Shown here: piece by piece, positions 32,331-41,122 of the stretch
Position numbering within the stretch: position 1 is the stretch's first letter
How the letters are laid out: each line of letters opens with the position of its first letter
Assembly (NCBI RefSeq): GCF_014697375.1
Contig: NZ_JACJRS010000009.1
Location: 24,722-88,721, forward strand
Source: Phormidium sp. FACHB-1136
GTDB taxonomy: Bacteria; Cyanobacteriota; Cyanobacteriia; Phormidesmidales; Phormidesmidaceae
Length of the DNA stretch: 64,000 bases
Direction: 5' to 3'
Made by a program: the position numbers and the translations under genes
Notes under the pieces: generated by a model
What the model was told of the DNA's origin: nothing
Database searches by the model: none
The model's input: only the letters and a program-made list of their open reading frames with translations

Positions 32331-34898
32331 CTATCCTTTCTGGGCCTCAGAGGGAAGAACATCGGGAACATTGTTGATGTACTCTTTTAGGGTTGCGTTG
32401 GCCTCCTGCACGGGGCTGTTGTCAAGCCATGGATCGGGAATGCCGTCTCGAACGGAATCCTTAAAACGCATCCAGTTCTCTTTGGACTCCTCTACCTCGT
32501 CTTGGATCTCAATCACAAGGCTAGTGGCCTGCATCCCTACAGAAATCCTGTCCTCTGCGTTTTCGAGGGCGTCATTCACTTTCGAGAATCGGCTGCGGAA
32601 GCGACTCTGAGCGCGGGCTGATTCGCTCATCCAGGGATAGGAGCGCTCACTAACCACGCCCCAACGCTTCAGGGCGTTACCGATTCGGCCCGTGTTCTCG
32701 CCGATCCACTCCATCAGGTCTAGGGAGCTGTCGGCAATGCTTCGGACTGTCCAGAGAATCGCATTAGCGCTTTGAATGATGCGGTTGGCTTTGTTCCAGG
32801 CTTCATTGATGCCGTGGTAGCGTTCCTCTCCAAGGACACCCTTCAGGAAGTTTTCAACGGTGTCGCCCACCACTTCGCCAACATCGATCACCTGGTCTTC
32901 CTCATTCCGAATCCCTGCGGCCTGGAGTGCCTGAGAAATTAACTGAAAGAAGGTGTCGCCCACGTCGCGAGACAACATACTGACGTTGTGCATGACGCCG
33001 ATAAAGGTCAGCACGTTCAAAACCTTGTCCATGCGGGTCGCTCTCCAGGCCGTTCGCATGAAGTTGTTCACCGTCTGCAACAGGGTGAAGGTTTCGCCCA
33101 GCTTGACGCGGCTCTCGATGCCGATTCCGTAGAGGCCAGGGAAGCCAGAAACGGGATTATTGGCCTTGGTGTTGGTGTCGGTGGCCTTGGCCTGAATATC
33201 CGCCACCCGTTGAAATTCGTAAAAGCAGCTCCCCTTTGGCCCCTCGGTGGGGGTTTGGCGCACGGGCTGTTCTACCCGCCGCACGTTGGGGTTATCGGCG
33301 GGGTTGTTGACCAGGTTGGGGCTACTGGGAGTGTTCACGGGCCACCGCGCACCCACCGGAATCGGCACAGGCAACACGGGCGGCGAAAAGAGTTGTCGGG
33401 TCACGTCCTCCCGACCATAGGGCCAGCGAATCTGGCGATCACCGTTCTCCTGCTCGATAATCTCCGTCCCGTCGCGCAGCTTTGTAATGCGGGGCCACGT
33501 TTGTGGGCCTTCGGTGGGCGATTCGGTGAAGGCGTCGCCGGGGCTTCCGGCTGGGCGGGTGGGGGTGTCGGGGTCGTCTGCCAGGTTGGGCGCGTCCCGT
33601 GGGGGGGCATTGGGGTCAAGGTCGGGCGGGCCGGGGGGTGCAAAGGGGTTGGTGGGGGTGCTCGGTGCCTCGGTGGGGGGGGGGCTAAAGTTTGGGGCAT
33701 CCTGGGGCGGCGCTAGGGGTTGGGTGTCGGGTGGCGCTTGGGGCTGGGTCTGGGGCCAGGGCAGATCGCCTCCAGGCTGATAGGCGGGGCTTGGGACAGG
33801 AGGGGCGGGGAGTAGATTGGGGGCGGCTCCCGGCGTGGTGGGTTGGCGGCTGCTCCGGGCTGGGTTGGGCGCGTAGGTGGGGGGCTGGGCAGGTTGGTAG
33901 GGGGGGTCGGTGCCGCCGTCCACTCTCGCCCAGGAATATGCAGGCCCCATGGAATTCCGCCCAAGGAAGACCGCGTACGTAGACGGGGGGGGGAGGTTCG
34001 GCACGTCCCAGACCTGATAGTAATCAATGTAGCCAGTCCACAGGGGGCGGGGCTCGATTCGCTCGTTTAGAATAGGGCCGAGCATCTGTGGGCTCCCGTT
34101 AACGGTTCCCGATGCCCCAGAACCGAAAAGCCCGTAAATAGCACCCGCAACGGAGCCCACCCCGCCAGATTCGGGGGTAGCATCCTCCAGCATTAGCCCT
34201 TGGGTGAGGGCGTCGGGATCTAGTTGGTTGGGGTATTCTTCACCCAGCATCCAGCCGGGAACATTGTCTAGGTTGCCGAGCTGCTGCTGTTCGGCGACAT
34301 AGTCGGCGTAGGTGGGCCAATCCCGCCGATCCATCTCAGCTTGAATGGCCATCATCCCCACAGACAGCAGCATCCCGCCGCCCCCAGGCATTCCCCGCCC
34401 ACCAATGCGGAACCCTGCGCCCTTCGCGCTGACGGGGCGACCTGGATTGACGCCGCTAGGGGCTGCTGCGGGGGAATTGGCAGCGTTAACGGGAGTGGCA
34501 GGGGTGCGACCATACCCCGGCTGATATTGCACAAAGGGATCCGCACGATACCCACCAGCAGCCGCATTATTCACAACACCCGTAGACCCCCCACGAAACG
34601 ATCCAGGGGCGGGGCTTGATGGGGAAGATATTCCACCACTGTAGGTGCGAGTAGCAGGGGAGCCTATGTAATCGGGATTTACGGGGTTGGCGGGGTTCGA
34701 GTTGTACCGGAATTGCAGACCACCACTAGGCAGAGGACGCCCGCGATTAACGGGGGCGGGGCCAGGGTTAGACCGCACATGATAGACCCCACCCCCACCA
34801 GCGGGGGACGACGTAGGGGCGGATGAATTGACGCCTTGAAAGATGGACTCCAGCCGCGCCCGATCCTGCATGACGCCAAGGGAATTAATGGGCATCAC
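32331..34898 (-). CDS. Large Pro/Gly-rich protein of unknown function, 855 residues
   Basis: By far the largest island gene. The amino part up to about residue 560 is low complexity, rich in Pro, Gly, Asn and Thr with segments such as GYGRTPATPVNAANSPAAAP and PPRDAPNLADDPDTPTRPAG. After it comes a folded part with hydrophobic helices (MDKVLNVLTFIGVMHNVSML, DTFFQLISQALQAAG, ILWTVRSIADSSLDLMEWIG) and a helical end. There is no signal peptide or known catalytic motif. It may be a fibre, scaffold or tape-measure-like protein, or a surface protein with membrane-active tail; none is proven. Base use follows its neighbours. Confidence 0.6.
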   Translation of the reverse strand: MMPINSLGVMQDRARLESIFQGVNSSAPTSSPAGGGGVYHVRSNPGPAPVNRGRPLPSGGLQFRYNSNPANPVNPDYIGSPATRTYSGGISSPSSPAPGSFRGGSTGVVNNAAAGGYRADPFVQYQPGYGRTPATPVNAANSPAAAPSGVNPGRPVSAKGAGFRIGGRGMPGGGGMLLSVGMMAIQAEMDRRDWPTYADYVAEQQQLGNLDNVPGWMLGEEYPNQLDPDALTQGLMLEDATPESGGVGSVAGAIYGLFGSGASGTVNGSPQMLGPILNERIEPRPLWTGYIDYYQVWDVPNLPPPSTYAVFLGRNSMGPAYSWARVDGGTDPPYQPAQPPTYAPNPARSSRQPTTPGAAPNLLPAPPVPSPAYQPGGDLPWPQTQPQAPPDTQPLAPPQDAPNFSPPPTEAPSTPTNPFAPPGPPDLDPNAPPRDAPNLADDPDTPTRPAGSPGDAFTESPTEGPQTWPRITKLRDGTEIIEQENGDRQIRWPYGREDVTRQLFSPPVLPVPIPVGARWPVNTPSSPNLVNNPADNPNVRRVEQPVRQTPTEGPKGSCFYEFQRVADIQAKATDTNTKANNPVSGFPGLYGIGIESRVKLGETFTLLQTVNNFMRTAWRATRMDKVLNVLTFIGVMHNVSMLSRDVGDTFFQLISQALQAAGIRNEEDQVIDVGEVVGDTVENFLKGVLGEERYHGINEAWNKANRIIQSANAILWTVRSIADSSLDLMEWIGENTGRIGNALKRWGVVSERSYPWMSESARAQSRFRSRFSKVNDALENAEDRISVGMQATSLVIEIQDEVEESKENWMRFKDSVRDGIPDPWLDNSPVQEANATLKEYINNVPDVLPSEAQKG

Positions 34899-34905
34899 TC
34901 ACCCC

Positions 34906-35265
34906 CTAGGGCAAAAAGGCGGGGGGGATGGCGGCGTTAGAAATCTCCAAGGCTTCTTGGAAAATCTTTGTGGTGCTTTCCCGCCACGTCTGAGACAGCG
35001 GGATAGAAACCCGGAAGATAATACACTCCTCCCCATTGGCCGCTAGACCATCCTGGGCCGTAATGCGGGGAATCAACGGCGCGGAGTCGCTCTCTTGGTA
35101 GCGGGTGTTCTTGTGGAGCTGGTACAGGGCGCACAAGGCCCAGACGATCAGTTTCTCTAGCGTGTTCACGGTGGCCGGAAGATTGGCGGTTGCAAATGCA
35201 GACATAGGAAAATCAGGAACTCTAGCCCCGTTGTAATCCTCACGATTCTTATTAGAAAACCCCAT
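34906..35265 (-). CDS. Hypothetical protein, first gene of right operon
   Basis: 119 residues if started at ATG 35265, 99 if at ATG 35205 (MSAFATANLPATVNTLEKLI). The second start fits better with the conserved-looking helix TVNTLEKLIVWALCALYQLH. The rest has mixed beta segments (EECIIFRVSIPLSQTW). Seven bases separate it from the 855-residue gene. The first start lies inside an inverted repeat (35258-35287), which also argues for the shorter form. No family is recognised. Confidence 0.55.
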   Translation of the reverse strand: MGFSNKNREDYNGARVPDFPMSAFATANLPATVNTLEKLIVWALCALYQLHKNTRYQESDSAPLIPRITAQDGLAANGEECIIFRVSIPLSQTWRESTTKIFQEALEISNAAIPPAFLP

Positions 35266-35287
35266 AAAATAGATATTTCATGGGGTT
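35258..35287. promoter_or_regulatory. Operator-like inverted repeat at the right control region
   Basis: AACCCCAT and ATGGGGTT are perfect complements, 14 bases apart in AT-rich DNA, between the right operon (minus) and the integrase gene (plus). The position fits an operator controlling one or both directions. Confidence 0.45.
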
Positions 35288-35393
35288 AGAATTTAAGCTT
35301 AGAACCCTTGCCCTGCAAGACTTTTGGGCAATTCAATAGATAGAAAAGAATTTGATACCCCATCTTTTTGATGTTTTTAGGGGAATTCATTCA

Positions 35394-35954
35394 ATGAAAA
35401 TCAACGGAAACGGACGGGCGGAGCCGCTCACAAAAGAAGAGTTCGGGAAAGTGTTAAGAGAGTTAACAGGAAAGTATCGAGCGATCTTTGCCCTGTGCTG
35501 GTACACCGCCGAACGACCGGGAGCCATCCTCCAGTTAACCGTGAGTGATGTCTACGACGATCCAGTCAGCAGGAAGGCGCGGCGAACCCTGGTCATCCCA
35601 GCCCGCAAACGAAAGGACAAGCGGACTAGAGAGGTTCCATGCTCCAAGCATCTCGCCTCAGAACTGCGACTCTATGACGCCCCACGGGAAGGGTGGTTAT
35701 TCCCCACCAACAGCCACTCAGGCCACCTCACCTATGGCACATACTATTGGCTTCTGATGAAAACCTTTGAGCGGCTGGGGATGATCGGCTACAGCCCCTA
35801 CTCAACACGCCGGGGGGCGCTAACCCACCTACTCAGGGAAGGGCAATCAACTAGACGGATCCAAGAAATCAGTGGTCATGTCTCTCTAGCCAGCCTTCAG
35901 CCCTACTTAGAGAGCAGCGAAGAGGAACGGCGGAAGACAGCGGAACTCCTCTAG
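35394..35954 (+). CDS. Tyrosine recombinase / phage-type integrase
   Basis: Tyrosine recombinases integrate and excise mobile elements. The catalytic set is visible: first Arg region AERPGAILQLTVSDV, the Lys-bearing beta hairpin TLVIPARKRKDKRTREVPCS, the HxxR-type box as YSTRRGALTHLLREG, then ISGHVSLASLQPYLES with the last His and the nucleophile Tyr. At 186 residues it consists of the catalytic domain only and lacks a core-binding domain. ATG 35394 follows AGGGG; a longer reading from 35352 adds 14 residues. It is the only plus-strand gene at the right end of the island and probably the element's integrase. Confidence 0.88.
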   Translation: MKINGNGRAEPLTKEEFGKVLRELTGKYRAIFALCWYTAERPGAILQLTVSDVYDDPVSRKARRTLVIPARKRKDKRTREVPCSKHLASELRLYDAPREGWLFPTNSHSGHLTYGTYYWLLMKTFERLGMIGYSPYSTRRGALTHLLREGQSTRRIQEISGHVSLASLQPYLESSEEERRKTAELL

Positions 35955-36273
35955 GCGTGGGGCGGGGGTTTAATTCATTAGAACAACATCTAAACGACTG
36001 GGGAACCACAGGCCGTAAGCATCAAGTTTCGTTGCGGGGGGCGTGCGGTGGAGGATTGAGGAGACACCCCTAGAGCGATGGCTAATTGGGATCTGACCGT
36101 CCCAGCAATTGTCGCTATGATTTAGGCAAGTTCACCATACCAATCCTCAGCGTCGATGCCAGCCCTCGCTAACCATGAGTCCAGTGTGCTTTGGGCACCA
36201 TCGCGGCATCCCTAGCTGGAAGGGCCGTCATCCATCGGCCACCCCTGCCTCCGTTCAGCGCCCTGCCCCCTAA
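35955..36273. other. Right border region of the island
   Basis: These 319 bases carry no convincing gene, tRNA or repeat. The island-host boundary should lie here or just inside the integrase gene. I looked for sequence shared with the left border (24056-24120) and found none longer than chance. Confidence 0.4.
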
Positions 36274-36570
36274 ATGGCTTCTCCCATGACCGATCAGCAA
36301 CCCCCATCAAGAGACGATTTTCTGTTTCCGCGCAGCAAATACTGGGGGGAATTTAGTCCCCAACACTTGGCCTTCAACGCCAACCTCCAGGAGTTTGCCC
36401 AGCGAGTTTCGTTTATCTGCAACCTGGAAACCGGGGGGAAAATCCCGCCCAAGCAAGCCTACGACGAAATTAAGCGCCTGTGGAAAGACCTCAAGCGCTC
36501 TAAGTCTCACCTGATTGATGTACCGCCCACGGATGAGGGGCCATCGGCACCGCCCCCCGCAACCGACTAG
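36274..36570 (+). CDS. Conserved cyanobacterial protein (DUF7219-like)
   Basis: 98 residues with the pattern FLFPRSKYWGEFSPQHLAFN, then ANLQEFAQRVSFICNLETGG and AYDEIKRLWKDLKRSKSH. I associate this with a cyanobacteria-restricted family of unknown function (DUF7219, name from memory). The protein is soluble and helical. ATG 36274 or 36286 may start it. It is the first host gene right of the island and converges on secG. Confidence 0.7.
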   Translation: MASPMTDQQPPSRDDFLFPRSKYWGEFSPQHLAFNANLQEFAQRVSFICNLETGGKIPPKQAYDEIKRLWKDLKRSKSHLIDVPPTDEGPSAPPPATD

Positions 36571-36590
36571 GGGATCCTGGTTGGTGGATT

Positions 36591-36626
36591 CATCCGGTGC
36601 GGGCACGCAGCCGTTCGCTCCGGATG
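36591..36626. terminator. Hairpin between convergent genes
   Basis: CATCCGG at 36591-36597 pairs with CCGGATG at 36620-36626, between the small conserved gene and secG, whose ends face each other. There is no clear T run, so its role as a terminator is likely but not certain. Confidence 0.4.
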
Positions 36627-36638
36627 GGCGTTAGCGGC

Positions 36639-36881
36639 CTAGACCGCCGGAGCCTCTAGCCAGCCTGCACTGAGGATGACGGTCAAGCCCATGAACAGAG
36701 CCGTCAGCACCCAGGTAACGCGGTTGAGGGTGGTTTCAGCGCTCTTGGTACTGGTAAAAAGTTGGGCCTGTCCCCCTAGTCCACCGAGGCCATCGCCCTT
36801 AGGACTGTGGAGCATGACCAGGGCCGTCAGCCCTAGGGCCGAAACCAGCCACAGCACTTGCACAATTGTTTTGACGATCAT
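36639..36881 (-). CDS. secG: Preprotein translocase subunit SecG
   Basis: SecG is the small two-helix subunit of the SecYEG channel. The sequence has the first helix IVQVLWLVSALGLTALVMLH, then the conserved cytosolic loop SPKGDGLGGLGGQAQLFTS, and a second helix VTWVLTALFMGLTVILSAGW. The 80-residue length is normal. It follows gpmI on the same strand (201 bases), a pairing common in cyanobacteria. Confidence 0.96.
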   Translation of the reverse strand: MIVKTIVQVLWLVSALGLTALVMLHSPKGDGLGGLGGQAQLFTSTKSAETTLNRVTWVLTALFMGLTVILSAGWLEAPAV

Positions 36882-37030
36882 GGGCGCGTTCCGTTTTCAA
36901 GATTCAGGGTCAAAAAACTTGGCTGGGGTTGGGTAACGGTGAACGATCCATCCCAGCACAGCTTTCCTATTCTAAGCTGATTTGCAGCCGACACGGACGC
37001 TCCCAACCCCTATGCCCCTTACCCACTCGG

Positions 37031-37050
37031 AGGGGCGAGGTTTCCTCGTC
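37031..37050. repeat. Dispersed GAGGTCTCCTCGCC-type repeat, copy 2
   Basis: AGGGGCGAGGTTTCCTCGTC, a variant with T for C in the centre and an altered end. It lies in the secG-gpmI gap and could form a short hairpin. Confidence 0.6.
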
Positions 37051-37082
37051 CATGCCCCCGCCCTACCCATGATGGGATCGAC

Positions 37083-38681
37083 CTAGATCGACAGCCGTAC
37101 CGGGGTGCGGTTGGCGCGAATGTCCACATCGGCGGAGAGGATCATGGATCGTCCGGTCATTTCGACGGGCTGGGGCAGATTGAGGATTTGCAGAATGGTG
37201 GGAGCCACGTCGGAGAGACGACCATCTTCCCGCAGTTGCACATCGCCACCGTGGGCGGGCACCTTCAGCTTTTCTCCCTCAATCAAAATGAAGGGCACCG
37301 GGTTGGTGGTGTGGGCCGTCCAGGGTTTGTGGTTTTCGTCCCACATCAGTTCGGCGTTGCCGTGGTCGGCGATAATGATGGCGGTGCCCCCGGCCTTACC
37401 GATGGCGTCGATCAGTCGGCCCAGGGTGCGATCCACGGTTTCGATAGCGGAGACAGCGGCCTCCATTTTGCCCGTGTGGCCCACCATGTCGGGGTTGGCG
37501 TAGTTGATCACCACCAGGGAGTAGATGCCCTTTTCGATGGCGGCGATGGCGGTATCGGTGACGGGTTCGGCAGACATGGCCGGGGCTTTGTCGTAGGTGG
37601 CCACCATGGGGCTGGACACCAGTTCCCGATCTTCACCCTCCAAAGGATCCTCTAGGCCACCGTTGAAAAAGTAGGTGACGTGGGCGTACTTTTCGGTTTC
37701 GGCGGTGCGGAACTGCTTCAGACCGTGGGCCGCTACCACTTCCCCCAGAATGTTGTTGAGGTTTTGGGGATGGAAGGCCACGTCCACGGGGAGTTCCGGG
37801 TCGTACTGGGTCATGGTGACAAAGGAGAGGGGGGTGATGAGATCCCGCTCAAAGGCGCTGAAGTTAGGATCTACCAAAGCCTGGGTCATCTGGCGAGCGC
37901 GGTCGGGCCGGAAGTTGAAGAAGATCACCCCGTCCCCTGGCTCGATGGCACCGGGGGCTAGGCGGGTGGGTTCTACAAATTCGTCGTTGATGTCTTGGCT
38001 GTAGGACTCGATCAGGGTCTCCACGGCGGTTTTGCCCGTGCCCTCACCCGGATCCGTCAGCACCTTGTAGGCTTTTTCTACCCGATCCCAGCGGTTGTCG
38101 CGATCCATGGCATAGTAGCGCCCGCTGATGGTGACGAGGCGACCCAGTCCGGCCTGGTCCACGTAGTCCTGAATCTTTTGGACGACGATCTTGCCCTCCG
38201 TGGGCTTAGTGTCGCGGCCATCGGTAATGATGTGGAGACACACTTCATCGATGTCCTGGGCCTTGGCCATGTCAATCAGGCCAAAGAGATGGTTGGTATG
38301 GGAGTGAACGCCGCCCTCGGAACAGAGGCCGATCAGGTGTAGCTTGCTTTTTTGGTAGCGCACGGTCTGACAAATCTTCAGCAGCGCTTCGTTTTCTTGC
38401 AGCGATCCGTCTTCCACGGCGTCGGAAATTCTGACCAATTCCTGGGGCACAATGCGTCCGGCCCCAATGTTGAGATGGCCCACCTCCGAGTTGCCCATTT
38501 GCCCATCGGGCAGACCGACATCCTTGCCGGAGGTGCGAATCAGGGTGTGGGGGTAGGCCGCCCAAAGGCTGTCCATCACAGGCGTCTTGGCGGTGGCAAT
38601 GGCGTTACCGTCTGTGGTGTCACGATATCCCCAACCATCGAGAATAATAAGTACCATCGGCGGCACAGACGTCTGATTCAT
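37083..38681 (-). CDS. gpmI: 2,3-bisphosphoglycerate-independent phosphoglycerate mutase
   Basis: GpmI interconverts 3- and 2-phosphoglycerate in glycolysis using two manganese ions. It belongs to the alkaline phosphatase superfamily. The amino motif VLIILDGWGYRDTTDGNAIA is followed by PDGQMGNSEVGHLNIGAG with the catalytic serine. Later IITDGRDTKP, NFRPDRARQM, YANPDMVGHTG and ADHGNAELM supply the remaining metal ligands. The length of 532 residues is normal. It precedes secG in the direction of transcription. Confidence 0.98.
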   Translation of the reverse strand: MNQTSVPPMVLIILDGWGYRDTTDGNAIATAKTPVMDSLWAAYPHTLIRTSGKDVGLPDGQMGNSEVGHLNIGAGRIVPQELVRISDAVEDGSLQENEALLKICQTVRYQKSKLHLIGLCSEGGVHSHTNHLFGLIDMAKAQDIDEVCLHIITDGRDTKPTEGKIVVQKIQDYVDQAGLGRLVTISGRYYAMDRDNRWDRVEKAYKVLTDPGEGTGKTAVETLIESYSQDINDEFVEPTRLAPGAIEPGDGVIFFNFRPDRARQMTQALVDPNFSAFERDLITPLSFVTMTQYDPELPVDVAFHPQNLNNILGEVVAAHGLKQFRTAETEKYAHVTYFFNGGLEDPLEGEDRELVSSPMVATYDKAPAMSAEPVTDTAIAAIEKGIYSLVVINYANPDMVGHTGKMEAAVSAIETVDRTLGRLIDAIGKAGGTAIIIADHGNAELMWDENHKPWTAHTTNPVPFILIEGEKLKVPAHGGDVQLREDGRLSDVAPTILQILNLPQPVEMTGRSMILSADVDIRANRTPVRLSI

Positions 38682-39238
38682 GGGTGAGAATCCTTGTGAT
38701 TGTGACTAGCGTCTCAGCGATCATAGCATTGGCATTTTAGGGGATATCGCCTGAAAAAAGCGTTGTCCTAAACGGCTAAGGCCGCACGCCCCGGCGAATC
38801 CTCTGCGTTGAAACAGACCCGAAAGCCCTTGACCTAGCCAGGGAAAAGATACTGGCCTTTAGGGGGCGATACCCAGGGAGCATGGCCATGGGCGCAGGGT
38901 TGGAAAGATAGGAAAATCAGTTAAAACGGGCTTTATAAAAGTTTTATAAAAGGGATTTTACTCTACAACCGTCAATTTTTATAATTCGCCCAGCATTTAC
39001 CGCTGTGCCATGGGGTACCCCTAGGACGGGGATCACCGCCTAGGCTACGGATGCAGAGGTTTAGCCCTTGGGCTGGACTGGGCCAATTTCGACAAAAGAC
39101 AACCCCGTTTCCACCCCGCCACCCCGTAGGGGCGAGGTCTCCTCGCCCGTTTAGACGTTGGGTCAGCCAGCCGAACAGAAGAAGCCCAGGACTATAAGTC
39201 CAAGGCCCAGAGCGGGGAGGATGGCCAACGGGGATCGC
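38682..39238. other. Intergenic region between gpmI and ABC-F gene
   Basis: 557 bases with no supportable gene. It contains an AT-rich promoter-like section near 38920-38990 with TTTATAAAA twice (38932 and 38943), a copy of the GAGGTCTCC repeat at 39126, and nothing else that I can recognise. The gpmI promoter should be in the left part. Confidence 0.4.
39126..39150. repeat. Dispersed GAGGTCTCCTCGCC-type repeat, copy 3
   Basis: GTAGGGGCGAGGTCTCCTCG followed by CCCGT. The centre GGGCGAGG-TCT-CCTCGCCC is a near-perfect palindrome. It lies downstream of the ABC-F gene (minus strand) and could help to end its transcript. Confidence 0.75.
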
Positions 39239-40969
39239 CTAGGAATGGGACTTTCCAGCCTTGGCGGTTTGCTTCTCCTGCTGCTTTTCCTTTTGTTTTT
39301 GGCGCTTGGCGTCGGCCTTGGCCTTGCGCTCGGCTTCGAGGGCGGCTTGCTGTTCGGCGGCGGCTTCCTCGGCAATTTTGTCCAAATAGTAGTGATAATC
39401 GCCGCGATAGAGCCGCAGTTCACCGTCGCGGATTTCCACAATTTTGGTGGCCACGCGGGAGATGAAGTAGCGGTCATGGGAGACCAGCAGCACGGTGCCG
39501 TCGTAGTGTTGCAGGGCTTCCTCCAGCATTTCCTTGGCGGGAATGTCGAGGTGGTTGGTGGGCTCGTCCAGCATCATCAGGTTGGCGGGGCGCAGCAGCA
39601 TTTTGGCTAGGGCAAGGCGGGCTTTTTCGCCACCGCTGAGGGCGTCCACCCGTTTGTACACCATGTCGCCGCTGAACAGAAAACGGCCCAGCAGGGTACG
39701 GACTTCTTCATTTGTCCAGTCGGGCACTTCGTCGTGGACGGTTTCGAGGACGGTCTTTTCGAGATCCAGCGCCTCGGCCTGGTTTTGCTCAAAGTAGCTG
39801 GGAATCACATTGTGCGCCCCCATGGTCACCTTGCCGTCGGTGGGGGGTTCTAGTCCGGCAATCAGCCGCAGCAGGGTGGATTTCCCGGCTCCGTTGTGGC
39901 CCAAAAAGGCGATCCGATCCCCCCGTTCGATCAGCAGGTTTGCCCCCAGGAACAGGATTTTTTCGTCGTAGGTGTGGGTCATGTCTTCGATCATCACCAC
40001 CTCCCGACCGCTGCGGGGGGCGGGGGGAAAGCGGAAATGCAGCGTCCGCACGGAACCTTCCGGGGCTTCGATGCGCTCCACCTTGTCCAGCATTTTTTCG
40101 CGGCTTTTGGCCTGGGTGCTGCGGGTGGCGCTGGCTCGGAATTTTTCCACAAAGGCTTCCTGCTTGGCCAGTTCCTTTTGCTGCCGCTCGTAGGCGCTGA
40201 GCTGGGCGGCTTGGTTTTCCTCCTTTTGTAGCAGGTAGGCGCTGTAGTTGCCCAGGTAGGTGGTGGAAACGCCCCGCTCGGTTTCCACAATTTGGGTGCA
40301 GAGGCGATCCAAAAACTCCCGGTCGTGGGAAACGATCACCATGGGCGTGGTGAGTCCTTTCAAATAGATCTCCAGCCACTCGATGGTGTCGAGATCCAGG
40401 TGGTTCGTCGGTTCGTCCATCAGCAGGACATCGGGCTCTTGCAGCAAAATTTTGCCCAGGCCCATGCGCATTTGCCAGCCGCCGCTAAATTCGCTGACGT
40501 AGCGATCCCCGTCCCCCGCCGCAAAACCCATTTCCGGCAAAATTTTCTCGATCCGTGCTTCCAGCCCGTAGCCATCCATGGCCTCAAACCGCCGTTGCAG
40601 CTTGTCCATTTCGTGGATTAGCTTATCCAGTTCGTCGGGATCGGCCTGCTCCATCAGGGCCGGAATGTGGTGCAGCTTCGATTGCACCTCGTCAGCCTCG
40701 TGGAACACCGTCCAAAATTCCTCCCGCACGGTGCGGCTGGGGTCTACCTCAAATTCCTGGGATAGGTAGGCAATCTTCAAACTCGGTGCCCGCACAATCG
40801 TCCCGGCAGTCGGTTCTTCCTTGCCAGTAATAATCTTGAGCTGGGTGGACTTCCCGGCCCCGTTCACCCCCACCAGACCGATGCGATCCCCCGGCTTCAC
40901 CTCCCAGTTCACATCCTTGAGAACTTCCCCGGTGGGATAAATTTTGCTGATGTGCTCTAAACGCAGCAT
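39239..40969 (-). CDS. ABC-F family ATPase (translation-associated)
   Basis: ABC-F proteins are soluble twin ATPases that act on ribosomes rather than on transport. There are two full ATP-binding cassettes with no membrane domain: Walker A GVNGAGKST and signature FSGGWQMRMGLGKIL with DEPTNHLD in the first; GHNGAGKST, LSGGEKARLALAKML and DEPTNHLD in the second. Between them is the Pro-less linker region with YERQQKELAKQEAFVEKFRA that contacts tRNA/rRNA in known members. The tail is Lys/Gln-rich (RQKQKEKQQEKQTAKAG). It resembles the Uup/YdiF branch, but the exact subgroup was not determined. Confidence 0.92.
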   Translation of the reverse strand: MLRLEHISKIYPTGEVLKDVNWEVKPGDRIGLVGVNGAGKSTQLKIITGKEEPTAGTIVRAPSLKIAYLSQEFEVDPSRTVREEFWTVFHEADEVQSKLHHIPALMEQADPDELDKLIHEMDKLQRRFEAMDGYGLEARIEKILPEMGFAAGDGDRYVSEFSGGWQMRMGLGKILLQEPDVLLMDEPTNHLDLDTIEWLEIYLKGLTTPMVIVSHDREFLDRLCTQIVETERGVSTTYLGNYSAYLLQKEENQAAQLSAYERQQKELAKQEAFVEKFRASATRSTQAKSREKMLDKVERIEAPEGSVRTLHFRFPPAPRSGREVVMIEDMTHTYDEKILFLGANLLIERGDRIAFLGHNGAGKSTLLRLIAGLEPPTDGKVTMGAHNVIPSYFEQNQAEALDLEKTVLETVHDEVPDWTNEEVRTLLGRFLFSGDMVYKRVDALSGGEKARLALAKMLLRPANLMMLDEPTNHLDIPAKEMLEEALQHYDGTVLLVSHDRYFISRVATKIVEIRDGELRLYRGDYHYYLDKIAEEAAAEQQAALEAERKAKADAKRQKQKEKQQEKQTAKAGKSHS

Positions 40970-41122
40970 GGAGGGTCTCCAACGATGAAGGATGGCGGGG
41001 CGTCTTTACAAAGAGTAACTAAAAGTGGAGGCCATCGGTAGGGGGCAGGGTGGGATGGCGGCACTGGTCTCTAAAGGTATGATCCTTCACTAGAGGCTAG
41101 AGGTTGGCCTCAAAACATTGCG

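Larger units (their letters stand above)
24117..35954. mobile_element. Putative integrative element or phage satellite of unknown type
   Basis: Core genes (DUF1400 hydrolase on the left; a conserved small gene, secG and gpmI on the right) flank a 12-kb block of small genes mostly without known families. Two recombinases lie at its ends: an IS110-type DEDD enzyme (24266-25459) and a tyrosine recombinase (35394-35954). A ribbon-helix-helix gene with an operator array sits between the two main minus-strand operons. No terminase, portal, capsid, helicase, primase, relaxase or conjugation gene was found, and I found no duplicated attachment sequence or tRNA at the borders, so the exact ends are approximate. 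The left limit is set at the 40-bp inverted repeat and the right limit at the end of the integrase gene. Confidence 0.65.

Noticed and set aside
32988..33982. Plus-strand frames opposite the 855-residue island gene
   Set aside because: They are Gly/Val-rich mirror images of the Pro-rich coding strand. The minus-strand gene has the better operon context.
24117..35954. Calling the island a complete prophage
   Set aside because: No terminase, portal, major capsid, tail or lysis enzyme could be recognised; only gene order and small membrane proteins hint at a phage origin.
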